The position numbers were made by a program, and so were the translations under genes. Below the pieces are notes generated by a model. That model saw only the letters and a program-made list of their open reading frames with translations. It did no database searches and was not told the origin of the DNA. From positions 1-38,227 of the forward strand of contig JABGSE010000017.1 of the NCBI GenBank assembly GCA_018647945.1: a stretch of DNA of 38,227 nucleotides, written 5' to 3'. This stretch comes from Flavobacteriales bacterium. GTDB taxonomy: Bacteria; Bacteroidota; Bacteroidia; Flavobacteriales; BACL11. Below, piece by piece: positions 7,931 through 16,912 of this stretch (its first letter is position 1; the number at the start of each line of letters is the position of its first letter).

Positions 7931-8428
7931 TTATAATCCTAATTTCTTTTTTACTAGAGAAGATATGTTTTCACTTTCTTTGGAATAAAGTAACATTCCT
8001 CCTGTGTTATTGTCAAAAATATAGGTGTAATCACCATCTTCTGCAACTTCATTAATTGCGTTTTGAAGTTTTTCCAAAATAGGAGAAAGTAATTCAACTT
8101 CTTTTCTTTGTAAAGACTCCTGTGCAGATTGTTGGAATGTACCAATTCTTTGTTCTAAACCTTGAATTTCAGCAATTTTATCTTGTTTTACTAAGTCAGA
8201 GTAAGTAGCCTCATTGTCCTGATAATCTTGTATTTCTGATTGATACTCTGATTGCATAGACATCAATTGAGATTCTAATCCTTTTGCATATTCTTGGTAA
8301 TCTTCTGTTGCTTTTTCTCTTTCGGGCATTAATGCCAGAATTTCTTGAGCATCAAGATGACCTAGTTTTTGTGCAAAAGTGTTAAATGTTAATAGTCCGA
8401 ATAATGCTAATATTGCTAATTTTTTCAT
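7931..8428 (-). CDS. OmpH/Skp-family periplasmic chaperone (second of two)
   Basis: A 165-residue protein with signal peptide MKKLAILALFGLLTFNTFAQ, then KLGHLDAQEILALMPE, the usual start of mature Skp/OmpH chains. The middle (about 40-115) is a long Gln/Glu-rich coiled coil forming the chaperone's tentacle. The C-terminal strand has AINEVAEDGDYTYIFDNNTGG. Skp-type proteins hold unfolded outer-membrane proteins in the periplasm before BamA inserts them. It is the last gene of the bamA-skp-skp run, 23 nt after its paralogue, and is followed by the terminator. Confidence 0.92.
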   Translation of the reverse strand: MKKLAILALFGLLTFNTFAQKLGHLDAQEILALMPEREKATEDYQEYAKGLESQLMSMQSEYQSEIQDYQDNEATYSDLVKQDKIAEIQGLEQRIGTFQQSAQESLQRKEVELLSPILEKLQNAINEVAEDGDYTYIFDNNTGGMLLYSKESENISSLVKKKLGL

Positions 8429-8451
8429 TTTTGTATTTTTTTTTGTTTTTA

Positions 8452-8961
8452 TTAATATCCCATTAGTTCTAATACTTTATCACTTTTATCCAAATTTGGA
8501 TTTGAGTAAAGCATTATAAGTTCACTTGAGCTGTCAAAAATAACGGAATATTTGTTATTGGCCGCTAATTGTTGAACTGCATCAAAAATTCTATCTTGTA
8601 TTGGCTGAATTAACTCTTGTCTTTTTTTATACAATTCTCCTTCAGGACCAAAATATTTTTGTTGTAAGCTTTTTACCGATTTTTCTTTATTGATAATCGC
8701 CTCTTCTCTTTTTGTTTTCATCTCAGCTGTAAGTAAAATTTGTTCCGATTGATAATCTCTGTACATTTGTTCAACTTCAGCATAAACGGTTTCAATTTCT
8801 TGTTGCCATTGTGTAGAAAAATCATTTATTTTTTCTTCTGCCTGAACAAATTCAGGAACTTTAGTTAAAATATAGTCGGTATCTACATAAGCAAACTTTT
8901 GAGCACTACCGCTAAATGCTGTAATTATAATTACTGTTAATACTAATATTTTCTTCTTCAT
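8452..8961 (-). CDS. OmpH/Skp-family periplasmic chaperone (first of two)
   Basis: A 169-residue paralogue of the next gene. The signal peptide is MKKKILVLTVIIITAFSGSAQ; mature KFAYVDTDYILTKVPEF is the conserved N-terminal strand, followed by a coiled coil (about 40-125) and a C-terminal VQQLAANNKYSVIFDSSSEL. Tandem skp genes directly after bamA are common in Flavobacteriia, and both probably serve the same assembly machine. A TATATTTG box 19 nt before the ATG suggests that the chaperones can also be transcribed independently of bamA. Confidence 0.92.
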   Translation of the reverse strand: MKKKILVLTVIIITAFSGSAQKFAYVDTDYILTKVPEFVQAEEKINDFSTQWQQEIETVYAEVEQMYRDYQSEQILLTAEMKTKREEAIINKEKSVKSLQQKYFGPEGELYKKRQELIQPIQDRIFDAVQQLAANNKYSVIFDSSSELIMLYSNPNLDKSDKVLELMGY

Positions 8962-8980
8962 AATAGTTGGTTTTAATGTT

Positions 8981-8988
8981 CAAATATA
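8981..8988 (-). promoter_or_regulatory. Internal -7 box before the tandem skp genes
   Basis: Minus-strand TATATTTG, an exact TAnnTTTG match, lies in the 28-nt gap after bamA and 19 nt before the first skp ATG. Confidence 0.45.
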
Positions 8989-8989
8989 A

Positions 8990-11503
8990 TTAAAAATCTT
9001 GATTAATAGAAAAGTGGAACTGTCCTATGTTTGCATTTGGATTTCCAGGAATTTCATCAAACCCCCATCCATAATCTAATCCCATTAGTCCCATTCCAGG
9101 GATTGTAATCCTTACTCCTAATCCTCCCGATCTTTTTAAAGTAAAGGGATTAAAGTTATCAAAATTGTCCCAAGCGTTTCCGGCTTCTAAAAATCCAAGA
9201 ACATATACTGTGGACATAGGACTTAAACTGATTGCATATCTTAATTCGGAGGTGTACTTATTGTAAATTGTTCCACCAGTTTGAGGAGAAACAGAATTGT
9301 CAGCATAACCTCTTAATGCAATTAATTCTCTTCCATCAAATTGATATCCCATCCCAGAAAGTCCACTTCCTCCTAAATAAAATCTTTCAAACGGAGCTAC
9401 TCCTAAATTGTTATTATAAGCTCCCAATAATCCCATTTCTAATCTTGTTGCAAGTACTAGTTTTTCGGTAAATGATGTGTACAATTTGGATTTGAAATTC
9501 CATTTATAGAACTCCATAAATCGGTATTTTTCCTGATCAGTTTTTTCAGAATAATCATCAATTCCGTCAAACATAGAATAAGGTGGAGTAACTCTTAATG
9601 ACAAAGAAAATTCCGACCCTCTTCTTGGGTAAGTAGGCTGATCGATAGAACTTCTTTTTAGGATGGAGCTAAAATTAATATTATTTGATATTCCGTTTTT
9701 GAAACTAAAGAATGATTGTGAATTTGTAAGCTTGTATTGCTCAAAATTTAATGAATTTTGCAGGATAAAGAAATCATCCGGCACTTTTAATCGTTTTCCT
9801 AAACCAATTGTAACTCCTGTAATTTGTGTCGACTCTCTGTCATCTCCCTCCTGTCCGTTGGAAAAAACATTTCTGGATAAAGAAACACTGAAAGAAGTTG
9901 GTTTTTTACCTCCAAGCCAAGGTTCAAGAAATGAAAGACGATAAGATTGGTAATATATTCCGTTAGATTGTAAGGAAAGAGAAAGTTTTTGCCCATCTCC
10001 TGAAGGAAGTCGTACCCATTTAGATGGCTTAAGGATATCTCTGAAAGAGAAATTTTTGAATTCTAAACTCAATGTTCCAATCATTCTTCCTGCTCCCCAT
10101 CCTCCTGATAAGTTAATTCTGTCAGATGATTTTTCTTCTACATTATAAGTAATATCAACGGTATTTCTAACAGGGTCTGGCTGAATATCAATATTTTGAA
10201 GTGTTTCAGGATTAAAATAATCCATCATTGATAATTCTCTTTGAGTTCTTATAATATCTGATCGCTTAAACAAGTCTCCAGGTCTTGTACGTATTTCACG
10301 CATTATTACATGGTCGTTCGTTTTAACATTTCCATTTAAAGTAACTTTATTAATCCTTGCTTGTTGCCCTTCATACATTCGGATTTCTAAATCAATTTGA
10401 TTATCTCCTGTTGCGGTTTCAATTGGATTTGCATTGAAAAACAAATACCCATCATCCAAATATAAAGAGCTGATATCACTTCCATCCTGACTTCCAAGAA
10501 GTCTACTATTTAACACTGATTTGTCGTAAATATCCCCTTTTTCGATAGATAAGATATTGCTTAATTCTTCATTATTATACTTTGTGTTTCCTACAAATGT
10601 AATATCACGAAAAGTATAGGGATTTCCTTCATGTACAAAAATCTCTAAAGTAAGAGTATTGTCTTCATTTAAGTAAGTTGTATCTTTTATTATTCTTGCA
10701 TCTCTGAACCCTTTTTCGTTATATTTTGCAATAATACTTTCCAAATCTATCTCCAAATTTGTTTCTATAAATTTTGAAACTTTAAAAATTCGCCACCACT
10801 TTTTCTCTTTTGTTTCCTTCAATTTCTTTCTAAAAGTATAGTCAGAAATGGCGTAAGTCATGTCGACTTTGTTAAAGAAATTTTTGTTGTCATTTTTTCG
10901 GAGCTCACGACCATGAATAATAATTTCCTTTATTTTTACTTTTTCACCCCTATCAATATTAAAAGTAAGTGATGAAGAATTTAAACTTAGCGGGTCCTGT
11001 TCAATACTATAGTTTACGATAATATTATGAAATCCTTTATCCACAAAATACAATTTTATTTTGTGTAAATTATTGTTAATTAGGTTGTCGGTAAGTACTT
11101 TTCCCCTCATTAATTTTAGTTGCTCCTTCAAACTTGTGATATCGTGTTTCTTCAGATCCCCTATAAATTTAAATTTTGAAAGCCTTGCATGTTCTACCAA
11201 ATTAATAATTAGATAAACATTTTCATCTTCAACCTTGTCAATATCAATAGAGATGTCAGAAAACAATCCTTGTTCCCAAAGTTGTTTTATTGCATTTGAA
11301 ATTCTCTCCCCAGGAATTTCAATCTTATCTCCTTTCTCCAAAGCTGAAATGTTAATAAGAGTTGTATTGTCAAGGAATTTTGTTCCTTTTATTGTAATGT
11401 CTGCAATTGTATATTCTTTTGTTTGAGAATAATCAATTTCTTGTGCTGAAATTCCTCCTACAAAAAGGAGTAATATGCTAAAAAATAATAGTTTTTTCTT
11501 CAA
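8990..11503 (-). CDS. bamA: Outer membrane protein assembly factor BamA
   Basis: The 837-residue Omp85 protein that folds beta-barrel proteins into the outer membrane. A signal peptide (1-20, ending GGISAQ) is followed by about five POTRA domains to roughly residue 450, then the 16-strand barrel; conserved pieces include GGWGAGRMIGTLSLEF, the FYLGGSGLSGMG stretch, and a C-terminal strand ending in F. The start is a TTG at 11503: no ATG or GTG occurs before the signal peptide, and the TTG gives a proper lysine-rich N-terminus. It begins 2 nt after the uppS stop, so translation is likely coupled. The two skp genes downstream encode its chaperones. Confidence 0.95.
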   Translation of the reverse strand: MKKKLLFFSILLLFVGGISAQEIDYSQTKEYTIADITIKGTKFLDNTTLINISALEKGDKIEIPGERISNAIKQLWEQGLFSDISIDIDKVEDENVYLIINLVEHARLSKFKFIGDLKKHDITSLKEQLKLMRGKVLTDNLINNNLHKIKLYFVDKGFHNIIVNYSIEQDPLSLNSSSLTFNIDRGEKVKIKEIIIHGRELRKNDNKNFFNKVDMTYAISDYTFRKKLKETKEKKWWRIFKVSKFIETNLEIDLESIIAKYNEKGFRDARIIKDTTYLNEDNTLTLEIFVHEGNPYTFRDITFVGNTKYNNEELSNILSIEKGDIYDKSVLNSRLLGSQDGSDISSLYLDDGYLFFNANPIETATGDNQIDLEIRMYEGQQARINKVTLNGNVKTNDHVIMREIRTRPGDLFKRSDIIRTQRELSMMDYFNPETLQNIDIQPDPVRNTVDITYNVEEKSSDRINLSGGWGAGRMIGTLSLEFKNFSFRDILKPSKWVRLPSGDGQKLSLSLQSNGIYYQSYRLSFLEPWLGGKKPTSFSVSLSRNVFSNGQEGDDRESTQITGVTIGLGKRLKVPDDFFILQNSLNFEQYKLTNSQSFFSFKNGISNNINFSSILKRSSIDQPTYPRRGSEFSLSLRVTPPYSMFDGIDDYSEKTDQEKYRFMEFYKWNFKSKLYTSFTEKLVLATRLEMGLLGAYNNNLGVAPFERFYLGGSGLSGMGYQFDGRELIALRGYADNSVSPQTGGTIYNKYTSELRYAISLSPMSTVYVLGFLEAGNAWDNFDNFNPFTLKRSGGLGVRITIPGMGLMGLDYGWGFDEIPGNPNANIGQFHFSINQDF

Positions 11504-11505
11504 TT

Positions 11506-12237
11506 TTATTGTTTTATCTGTTCTGTTGTTTTTCCAAATCTTCTTTCTCTTTTCTGATAATCTAAAATAGATTCAAACAAATCTTCTCTTCTGAATTCTG
11601 GCCAATGTTTATCGGTAAAATACAATTCGGAATATGCAATTTGCCAAAGCAAGAAGTTACTAATTCTGAGTTCCCCGCTTGTTCTTATTAATAATTCAGG
11701 ATTAGGAACGCCTTTTGTTGTTAAATATTGTGAAAATAACTCTTCAGTTATTTCGTTTTCTGAGATTTCATTTTTTACAATTTGTTTAATTGCATTCATT
11801 ATTTCCCATCTGCTACTATAACTCAGAGCCAGAATCAATGTCATTCTGCTGTTATTTTTTGTTTCTTCAATTGCCTGTTCAAGTTCCTCTCGGCATTTTG
11901 AAGGAAGTTTTTCTATATTTCCAATGGATTGAAGTTTAATGTCATTATCCATCAGTGTTTTGGTTTCTTTATTTATTGTTGAAACGAGTAAACTCATAAG
12001 TGCGTTCACTTCTTTTTCTGGTCGGTTCCAATTCTCAGTAGAAAAAGCATAAAGTGTAAGAAATTTTATGCCGACTTCAGCGGCTCCTTCAACAGTATCT
12101 TTTACTGCCTTTACACCGCTTTGATGTCCGAAAATCCTGAATTTACCTTTTTCTTTTGCCCATCTGCCATTTCCATCCATGGTAATAGCGATATGCAATG
12201 GTAAATTTTCTTTATCAATTTTCTTTATTACAGACAT
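11506..12237 (-). CDS. uppS: Isoprenyl transferase (undecaprenyl diphosphate synthase)
   Basis: A 243-residue cytoplasmic cis-prenyltransferase making the C55 carrier lipid for peptidoglycan and O-antigen. Signature segments are HIAITMDGNGRWA, with the catalytic Asp, then FGHQSG, TLYAFSTENWNRP, ELLIRTSGELRISNFLLWQ and the YTD-like SELYFTDKHWPEF. The ORF is open to 12315, but the family starts close to NLPLHIAITMDG, so I take the ATG at 12237, 4 nt after the porG stop. It lies between porG and bamA, an arrangement typical of Flavobacteriia. Confidence 0.96.
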   Translation of the reverse strand: MSVIKKIDKENLPLHIAITMDGNGRWAKEKGKFRIFGHQSGVKAVKDTVEGAAEVGIKFLTLYAFSTENWNRPEKEVNALMSLLVSTINKETKTLMDNDIKLQSIGNIEKLPSKCREELEQAIEETKNNSRMTLILALSYSSRWEIMNAIKQIVKNEISENEITEELFSQYLTTKGVPNPELLIRTSGELRISNFLLWQIAYSELYFTDKHWPEFRREDLFESILDYQKRERRFGKTTEQIKQ

Positions 12238-12241
12238 TTTG

Positions 12242-13096
12242 TTAGTAATCGCAACCTTTTGTGTTGTTCTGTAATGTAAAAGAAAGTGTAATTCCACTAA
12301 AGGAATACCAATCATTATTTGTAGAAATCCCTCTTTCCTCTCCTTCTAATTTTGGTCCGTCCAAACTTCTGTCGGCAAGTTCAATAGTTATTGGGTCAAA
12401 CTCGGTTGGCAACCCTGCATAAGTTGTACTTACATCATCCAAATAATCGGTAAATACTTTTCTTAATCCGTATTCGAAAATAATGTTGAAATTTGGGTTA
12501 ACAGCAACTTTAATTCCTCCACCAAAAGGAATAGATAATTGTGTGAGAGAATATTTCTTTAGATGAGACTTTCCTGGTAAAGTTGTCCCCTGTCCTTCAG
12601 TACCTAATTCTTGTAATTCGTACCACTGTCCATCAGAAGCTTCTGCTTTTGGGTTATAATGAAATAATGAAACACCCGCAAAAACAAAGGGAGTCCAACT
12701 GTATAAAGGATTTCCGGTTTCGTATGGTAAAAAGTTAAATTCTACTTGTCCGGAAAGTTCCATGATATCACTTTTAAAGTGAAGATTTCTGTTTACTTTT
12801 GTTTGGTCTGAACTATTTCTGTCATCTCCTTTAATACTAGAGAATATAGCAGATGATTTAAATGTAAATCTTCTGTCAAAATTTTTACGGAAAGTTAATC
12901 CACCACCCATTTGAATATTGTTAAAATGAGTAGAGTTTAAATCTCCAATATAGTAGGAAGTTCCTCCTATAATTCCAATTTCTTGTGTTGGTTTAAACTG
13001 AGCTTTACTTTCGTGAATTGAAATAAATGTAAAGAATATAACTAAAATAGAAATTGACATTCTAGTACCAGATTTTTTTATGTTTAAGTTCTTCAT
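12242..13096 (-). CDS. porG: PorG-like outer-membrane protein (DUF6089), T9SS-associated
   Basis: A 284-residue predicted outer-membrane beta-barrel. The signal region reads MSISILVIFFTFISIHESKAQ. Mature residues begin FKPTQEIGIIGGTSYYIGDLN, the recognisable DUF6089/PorG opening, and alternate beta-strand patterns follow. In Flavobacterium, PorG is a component of the type IX secretion and gliding apparatus, and the gene directly before uppS-bamA is this one; the synteny supports the name. I place the start at the ATG at 13096, just after a TATATTTG promoter box; an internal ATG 12 codons later (MSISIL) would also give a signal peptide. The family name is good; the exact role in this organism is inferred. 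Confidence 0.8.
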   Translation of the reverse strand: MKNLNIKKSGTRMSISILVIFFTFISIHESKAQFKPTQEIGIIGGTSYYIGDLNSTHFNNIQMGGGLTFRKNFDRRFTFKSSAIFSSIKGDDRNSSDQTKVNRNLHFKSDIMELSGQVEFNFLPYETGNPLYSWTPFVFAGVSLFHYNPKAEASDGQWYELQELGTEGQGTTLPGKSHLKKYSLTQLSIPFGGGIKVAVNPNFNIIFEYGLRKVFTDYLDDVSTTYAGLPTEFDPITIELADRSLDGPKLEGEERGISTNNDWYSFSGITLSFTLQNNTKGCDY

Positions 13097-13113
13097 ATTT
13101 TTATAATATTTTG

Positions 13114-13121
13114 CAAATATA
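13114..13121 (-). promoter_or_regulatory. -7 promoter box before porG
   Basis: Minus-strand TATATTTG, an exact TAnnTTTG match, 17 nt before the porG ATG. It gives porG-uppS-bamA-skp an entry point separate from the CBS gene. Confidence 0.55.
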
Positions 13122-13150
13122 CTAATTATCAACTTTTGTAGAGTATTCGA

Positions 13151-14026
13151 TTAGTTTCTTTTATCAGAACCCCACATTAGTTTGTTCCGAATGGTAGCTA
13201 CAAATGAATGATCTTTTGGTTCTATCAGATTTATTTTAAATTTTGTTTTCCGAATTATTAGTTCTAAAGAGGAGTCAAAAGCTCTCGAACGAGAATCCAG
13301 AGATACCAATGCTAACTGATCTCTATCTTCAACCTTCAATTTAATAACACTTTTTTCGTTTACAATTATCGGACGAACATTCAAATTATGAGGGGCAATT
13401 GGAGTAATAATAATGTTTTCAGTTCCTGGCATAATAATAGGACCTCCACAACTTAAAGAATATCCTGTAGAACCTGTTGGCGTAGAAATTAAAAGTCCAT
13501 CTGCCCAATAGGAATTTAAGAATTCATCATCTACATAAGCGTCAATTCTTATCATGGAGGAAGTATCTTTTTTTACAATTGCTACTTCATTTAATGCAAA
13601 GTTTGTTGTACCAAATAAGTTGTTTTCAGTATCCAAACTAAGCATTGTTCGGCTTCTTAATTTATAATTTCCGCTCAATACATTATTTACTGCAACTTCA
13701 ATTTGATCGGTAGAAATACTTGAAATAAATCCTAATCTTCCGGTATTTATTCCCATAATTGGAATTTCACTATCGCGGACATAAGTCACTGCTCTTAGTA
13801 AAGTTCCGTCTCCACCAATACTAAATAAATAGTCGATATTGTCAGATGCGGTTATCCTTTCATAAGTTTCAATTTCGTTTTTAAATTCAATCTCCTCTTC
13901 TAGAAATGTGTAAAATTCTTGGTGGATTAAAATTTCTACATTTTCCAGTTCAAGTTTACATATCAAATGCTGTATGTATTTATTGTATTGTGTGGGAAAT
14001 GGGGTTCCGAATAATGCTATTCTCAT
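13151..14026 (-). CDS. nadK: NAD kinase
   Basis: A 291-residue cytoplasmic kinase phosphorylating NAD to NADP with ATP or polyphosphate. The diagnostic GGDGTLL motif is at about 75-81; NTGRLGFIS and the NAD-binding region TPTGSTGYSLSCGGPI follow, with ITPIAPHNLNVRPI in the C-terminal domain. Length is usual. It starts 9 nt after the Omp85-like gene and belongs to the same minus-strand run. The placement between outer-membrane genes is conserved in Flavobacteriia and need not mean a functional link. Confidence 0.96.
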   Translation of the reverse strand: MRIALFGTPFPTQYNKYIQHLICKLELENVEILIHQEFYTFLEEEIEFKNEIETYERITASDNIDYLFSIGGDGTLLRAVTYVRDSEIPIMGINTGRLGFISSISTDQIEVAVNNVLSGNYKLRSRTMLSLDTENNLFGTTNFALNEVAIVKKDTSSMIRIDAYVDDEFLNSYWADGLLISTPTGSTGYSLSCGGPIIMPGTENIIITPIAPHNLNVRPIIVNEKSVIKLKVEDRDQLALVSLDSRSRAFDSSLELIIRKTKFKINLIEPKDHSFVATIRNKLMWGSDKRN

Positions 14027-14035
14027 AATCTTTTT

Positions 14036-15424
14036 TTAAAATGGATTAGAAAAGTGTAAAAATATGCCTTTTTCTCCTAATCTGTTTACTGAATACTCAA
14101 TTCTTAATAATTTATCGTAATAAGTAACATAATCAATGCTGATTCCTTTTCCCCATAATAACTGATTTGCTAGAGGATTTATTGCAGAGTTCTGATTATC
14201 TTTTACATATCCCATATCTGAAAAAATACTAAAATAAAGTGAATAATGAGATTTTTTAAATTGATCCATTTTGAAGTAGGAAATATCAAAATCTGTTTTA
14301 TCTACTAGTTTATATTTAAGTGATGTTTTGGAAATCCAAAATTGCTGTCCGTCAATAACATAGTATTCGTAGGAACGAACATAATTTTCGAACCCTAAAG
14401 CTTGCTGCATAAAATAAGGATGATAGCTATCGGATGTTATTTTTGCCAAAAAACTAGATCCTAAATAAATTCTATCAGAAAGTTGTATGTGTTTTTCTGC
14501 TTTTCCCATTACTCCCCAATGATTTACATTTGCTTTGTTTTTGATGTGTTTTGATAGAATGAAATTAAAATAATGTCCATTTAATGGATAATCAATATCG
14601 TCTCTTTGTTCGTTTTCCATTTCGTAGGAAATCAAAAAATAATCACCAAAAGTGGAATTATTATTTAAATAATTTGGATTTAATTTTGATAAGCTATCAG
14701 TAATTTCGGAGGAATGATATCCTAATTTTACTTTGTGTTTTTTTCTGCTATCTTGTCTATAAATTAGTTCCGAAAAGGCGATAATTTCTTTGCTGCTGTA
14801 TTTTTTATCATCAATAAAATACTGAAGATGATTATTGGAAGTATTATAAAAAGTTTCTTTTCTTCTGAAATAATTTAAGTCGGTATTTATCCCTAAAGTT
14901 TTACTTTTATTGAGGTAAGGAATGTCATAATTTAATTGATAATGTTCCTTGTATCCTCTTCTGAATTTTACCACAAGAAGTTCATTTTTACCTCTAAAAT
15001 TTTCCCAATTAAAAAATACTCCATAATTTAGTTTTCTGAAATCAGAATAATTACTTTCCTTAAAGTCAGTCCACCACACATTAAAATTTCGTTCGGATAT
15101 TTCGAAAATTGGATACGGCCAAATGTACCAGCGCTCTTGTAGTTTAACTATTAAAAAGAGCTTATTTTCTTCAATTCTATAAGTTATTTCCGAAAAATTA
15201 AAGAGGTTTAAATTTTTCAAATTCTCCTCACTTTCCTTTATAGAATTTTCAATTTCAGATTTATTGATTAGATTTCCCTTTTTTAAAGCGAGTTCTTGCA
15301 GAATAACTCTTGATTTTGTTATTTTATTCCCCTGAATATTTATATCGGAAACCATAATTTCAGTTTGCTGAGAAAATAAAGTTGAGGAAAAAAGAAGAAA
15401 TATAAAAAGAATTATATTTCTCAT
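14036..15424 (-). CDS. Omp85/BamA-superfamily outer-membrane protein with one POTRA domain
   Basis: A 462-residue protein. A signal peptide ends at about residue 18 (LFSQ). Residues 24-96 form a single POTRA-like domain (SDINIQGNKITKSRVILQE, then IEENKLFLIVKLQERWY). The remainder alternates beta strands as in an Omp85 barrel, with a C-terminal phenylalanine (FLHFSNPF) like a BamA recognition strand. It is about half the size of BamA and has no patatin domain, so it is not a PlpD type. It lies between the CBS gene (1-nt gap) and nadK. A second Omp85 protein beside the bamA cluster suggests an accessory translocation or insertion function; the substrate is unknown. Confidence 0.78.
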   Translation of the reverse strand: MRNIILFIFLLFSSTLFSQQTEIMVSDINIQGNKITKSRVILQELALKKGNLINKSEIENSIKESEENLKNLNLFNFSEITYRIEENKLFLIVKLQERWYIWPYPIFEISERNFNVWWTDFKESNYSDFRKLNYGVFFNWENFRGKNELLVVKFRRGYKEHYQLNYDIPYLNKSKTLGINTDLNYFRRKETFYNTSNNHLQYFIDDKKYSSKEIIAFSELIYRQDSRKKHKVKLGYHSSEITDSLSKLNPNYLNNNSTFGDYFLISYEMENEQRDDIDYPLNGHYFNFILSKHIKNKANVNHWGVMGKAEKHIQLSDRIYLGSSFLAKITSDSYHPYFMQQALGFENYVRSYEYYVIDGQQFWISKTSLKYKLVDKTDFDISYFKMDQFKKSHYSLYFSIFSDMGYVKDNQNSAINPLANQLLWGKGISIDYVTYYDKLLRIEYSVNRLGEKGIFLHFSNPF

Positions 15425-15425
15425 A

Positions 15426-16088
15426 TTAAGGATTCAAAAATTTCATTAAGGATTCGTATCTTTCTAGGAAATCTGTGTCGGAATCTTGCTCTTTGTAGGA
15501 GGCACTTACCACATATTCATGTCTTTCGAAATCTTTAATTATGTCAGTAATATCTGTTTTGTTTAATTTTATGGTAAGTTCCATTTGTGTAGAATCCTTT
15601 CTTGAAATTACATAGGAGCTCAGAATTTTTGTGTCATTACTTTCTACAATACTTGCAATTTCTGTTAGTGAATAGTCGTTGTTATTCATTTGTAAAACAA
15701 TAACCCCGCCTACTGATTGTATGGTAGCTGATTTAGCAATTGTATATAAAAGTTTCCGGTTTGTAATAACTCCTTTATACTGATTATCCTCATCCAAAAC
15801 AGGAATAACTGACAAATTGTTTTGTTCCAATACTTCAATAATATCGAACAAATGTTGGTTGTGTAATACATGTGGAGAAGCTAAATTGGGTAAATGTTCT
15901 TCAATATATTCTTCTGTAGAGTTCCAATTCATGATTTCTTTATCGGAAATAGCCCCTAAATAGAAATCGTTTTTCACCACTGCCAAATGATTTATTCTGT
16001 ACTGATCCATCATCTGAAGTGCTCTGTTTCCATCCTCTGAAGGAAGAATACTTTCGATAGAAGAAGAAATAAGTTTGTAAGCTTGCAT
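15426..16088 (-). CDS. CBS-domain pair protein with C-terminal ACT-like domain
   Basis: A 220-residue soluble protein. Two CBS motifs span about 1-125 (NHLAVVKNDFYLGAISDKEI and VIPVLDEDNQYKGVITNRKL), the usual adenine-nucleotide-binding sensor. Residues about 135-205 (LTEIASIVESNDTKILSSYV, then MELTIKLNKTDITDIIKDFE) have the pattern of an ACT-like small-molecule-binding fold. No catalytic domain is attached, so it probably acts as a regulator of a partner. It heads the minus-strand run leading to bamA, a position conserved in Flavobacteriia. The ATG lies only 4 nt after an exact -7 box. The partner is unknown. Confidence 0.85.
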   Translation of the reverse strand: MQAYKLISSSIESILPSEDGNRALQMMDQYRINHLAVVKNDFYLGAISDKEIMNWNSTEEYIEEHLPNLASPHVLHNQHLFDIIEVLEQNNLSVIPVLDEDNQYKGVITNRKLLYTIAKSATIQSVGGVIVLQMNNNDYSLTEIASIVESNDTKILSSYVISRKDSTQMELTIKLNKTDITDIIKDFERHEYVVSASYKEQDSDTDFLERYESLMKFLNP

Positions 16089-16092
16089 AAGG

Positions 16093-16100
16093 CAAACATA
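16093..16100 (-). promoter_or_regulatory. -7 promoter box of the CBS gene, nearly leaderless
   Basis: Minus-strand TATGTTTG, an exact TAnnTTTG match, with a TTG at 16126-16124 at 23-bp spacing, within the flavobacterial -33 range. It ends 4 nt before the ATG, so transcription would begin at about the start codon. Confidence 0.55.
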
Positions 16101-16201
16101 AAGATAAGATATTAGATATTAGACAATAGACCATATAAAAATAAAATGTGAATATAAAATGAGGATTTTTTGAAAGAAAAATTATCTTTACATCCTGAAA
16201 T

Positions 16202-16912
16202 ATGACAAAACTAAGTGTAAATATAAATAAGATAGCTACTATCAGAAATGCTAGAGGAGGATTCTCTCCAAATGTGGTGGAAGCGGCTATTAATTGCCAA
16301 AAGTTTGGAGCTGATGGAGTTACTATTCATCCAAGACCAGATGAAAGGCATATTACAAGAAAGGATGTTTACGATATCAAACCAATCATAAGTACGGAGT
16401 TTAATATAGAGGGTTACCCATCTGAAGATTTTATTAATATGGTGTTGGAAATAAATCCTGAGCAAGTTACTTTGGTGCCAGACGGACCTAGTGTAATTAC
16501 TTCTTGTGCTGGTTGGGATACTATAAAATTTCAAGATTTTCTGAAAGAAATAATATCTATCTTTAAGGAAAAAGGAATCAGAACTTCCATTTTTGTAGAT
16601 CCTAATATTGAGATGATTGAAGGAGCAAAAAACTGTGGAACAGATAGGATAGAACTTTATACGGAAGATTATGCTATAAATTGCGAGTCAAATAAAGAAA
16701 AGGCAATTGCACCATATTTAGAAGCTGCAAAAAAGGCAACTGAATTAGGACTTGGGATAAATGCCGGACATGATTTAAGTTTACAAAATTTAGAATTTTT
16801 TGCTAAAGAAATTCCAAATTTAGAGGAAGTTTCTATTGGACATGCACTTATAAGTGATGCACTTTATTTAGGATTAGAAAACAGTATACAAATGTATAAA
16901 CGACTTCTGTAG
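16202..16912 (+). CDS. pdxJ: Pyridoxine 5'-phosphate synthase
   Basis: A 236-residue TIM-barrel enzyme of the deoxyxylulose-5-phosphate-dependent vitamin B6 pathway; it condenses 1-deoxyxylulose 5-phosphate with 3-amino-2-oxopropyl phosphate. Conserved landmarks are LSVNINKIATIRNARGG, DGVTIHPRPDERHI, the EGYPSEDF strand, QVTLVPDGP, IELYTEDYA, GINAGHDLSLQNL and EVSIGHALISDAL. The ATG sits 11 nt after a one-mismatch -7 box (TATCTTTA, 16183-16190). Its TAG stop is directly followed by the ATG of the hydrolase gene with no gap. Confidence 0.96.
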   Translation: MTKLSVNINKIATIRNARGGFSPNVVEAAINCQKFGADGVTIHPRPDERHITRKDVYDIKPIISTEFNIEGYPSEDFINMVLEINPEQVTLVPDGPSVITSCAGWDTIKFQDFLKEIISIFKEKGIRTSIFVDPNIEMIEGAKNCGTDRIELYTEDYAINCESNKEKAIAPYLEAAKKATELGLGINAGHDLSLQNLEFFAKEIPNLEEVSIGHALISDALYLGLENSIQMYKRLL

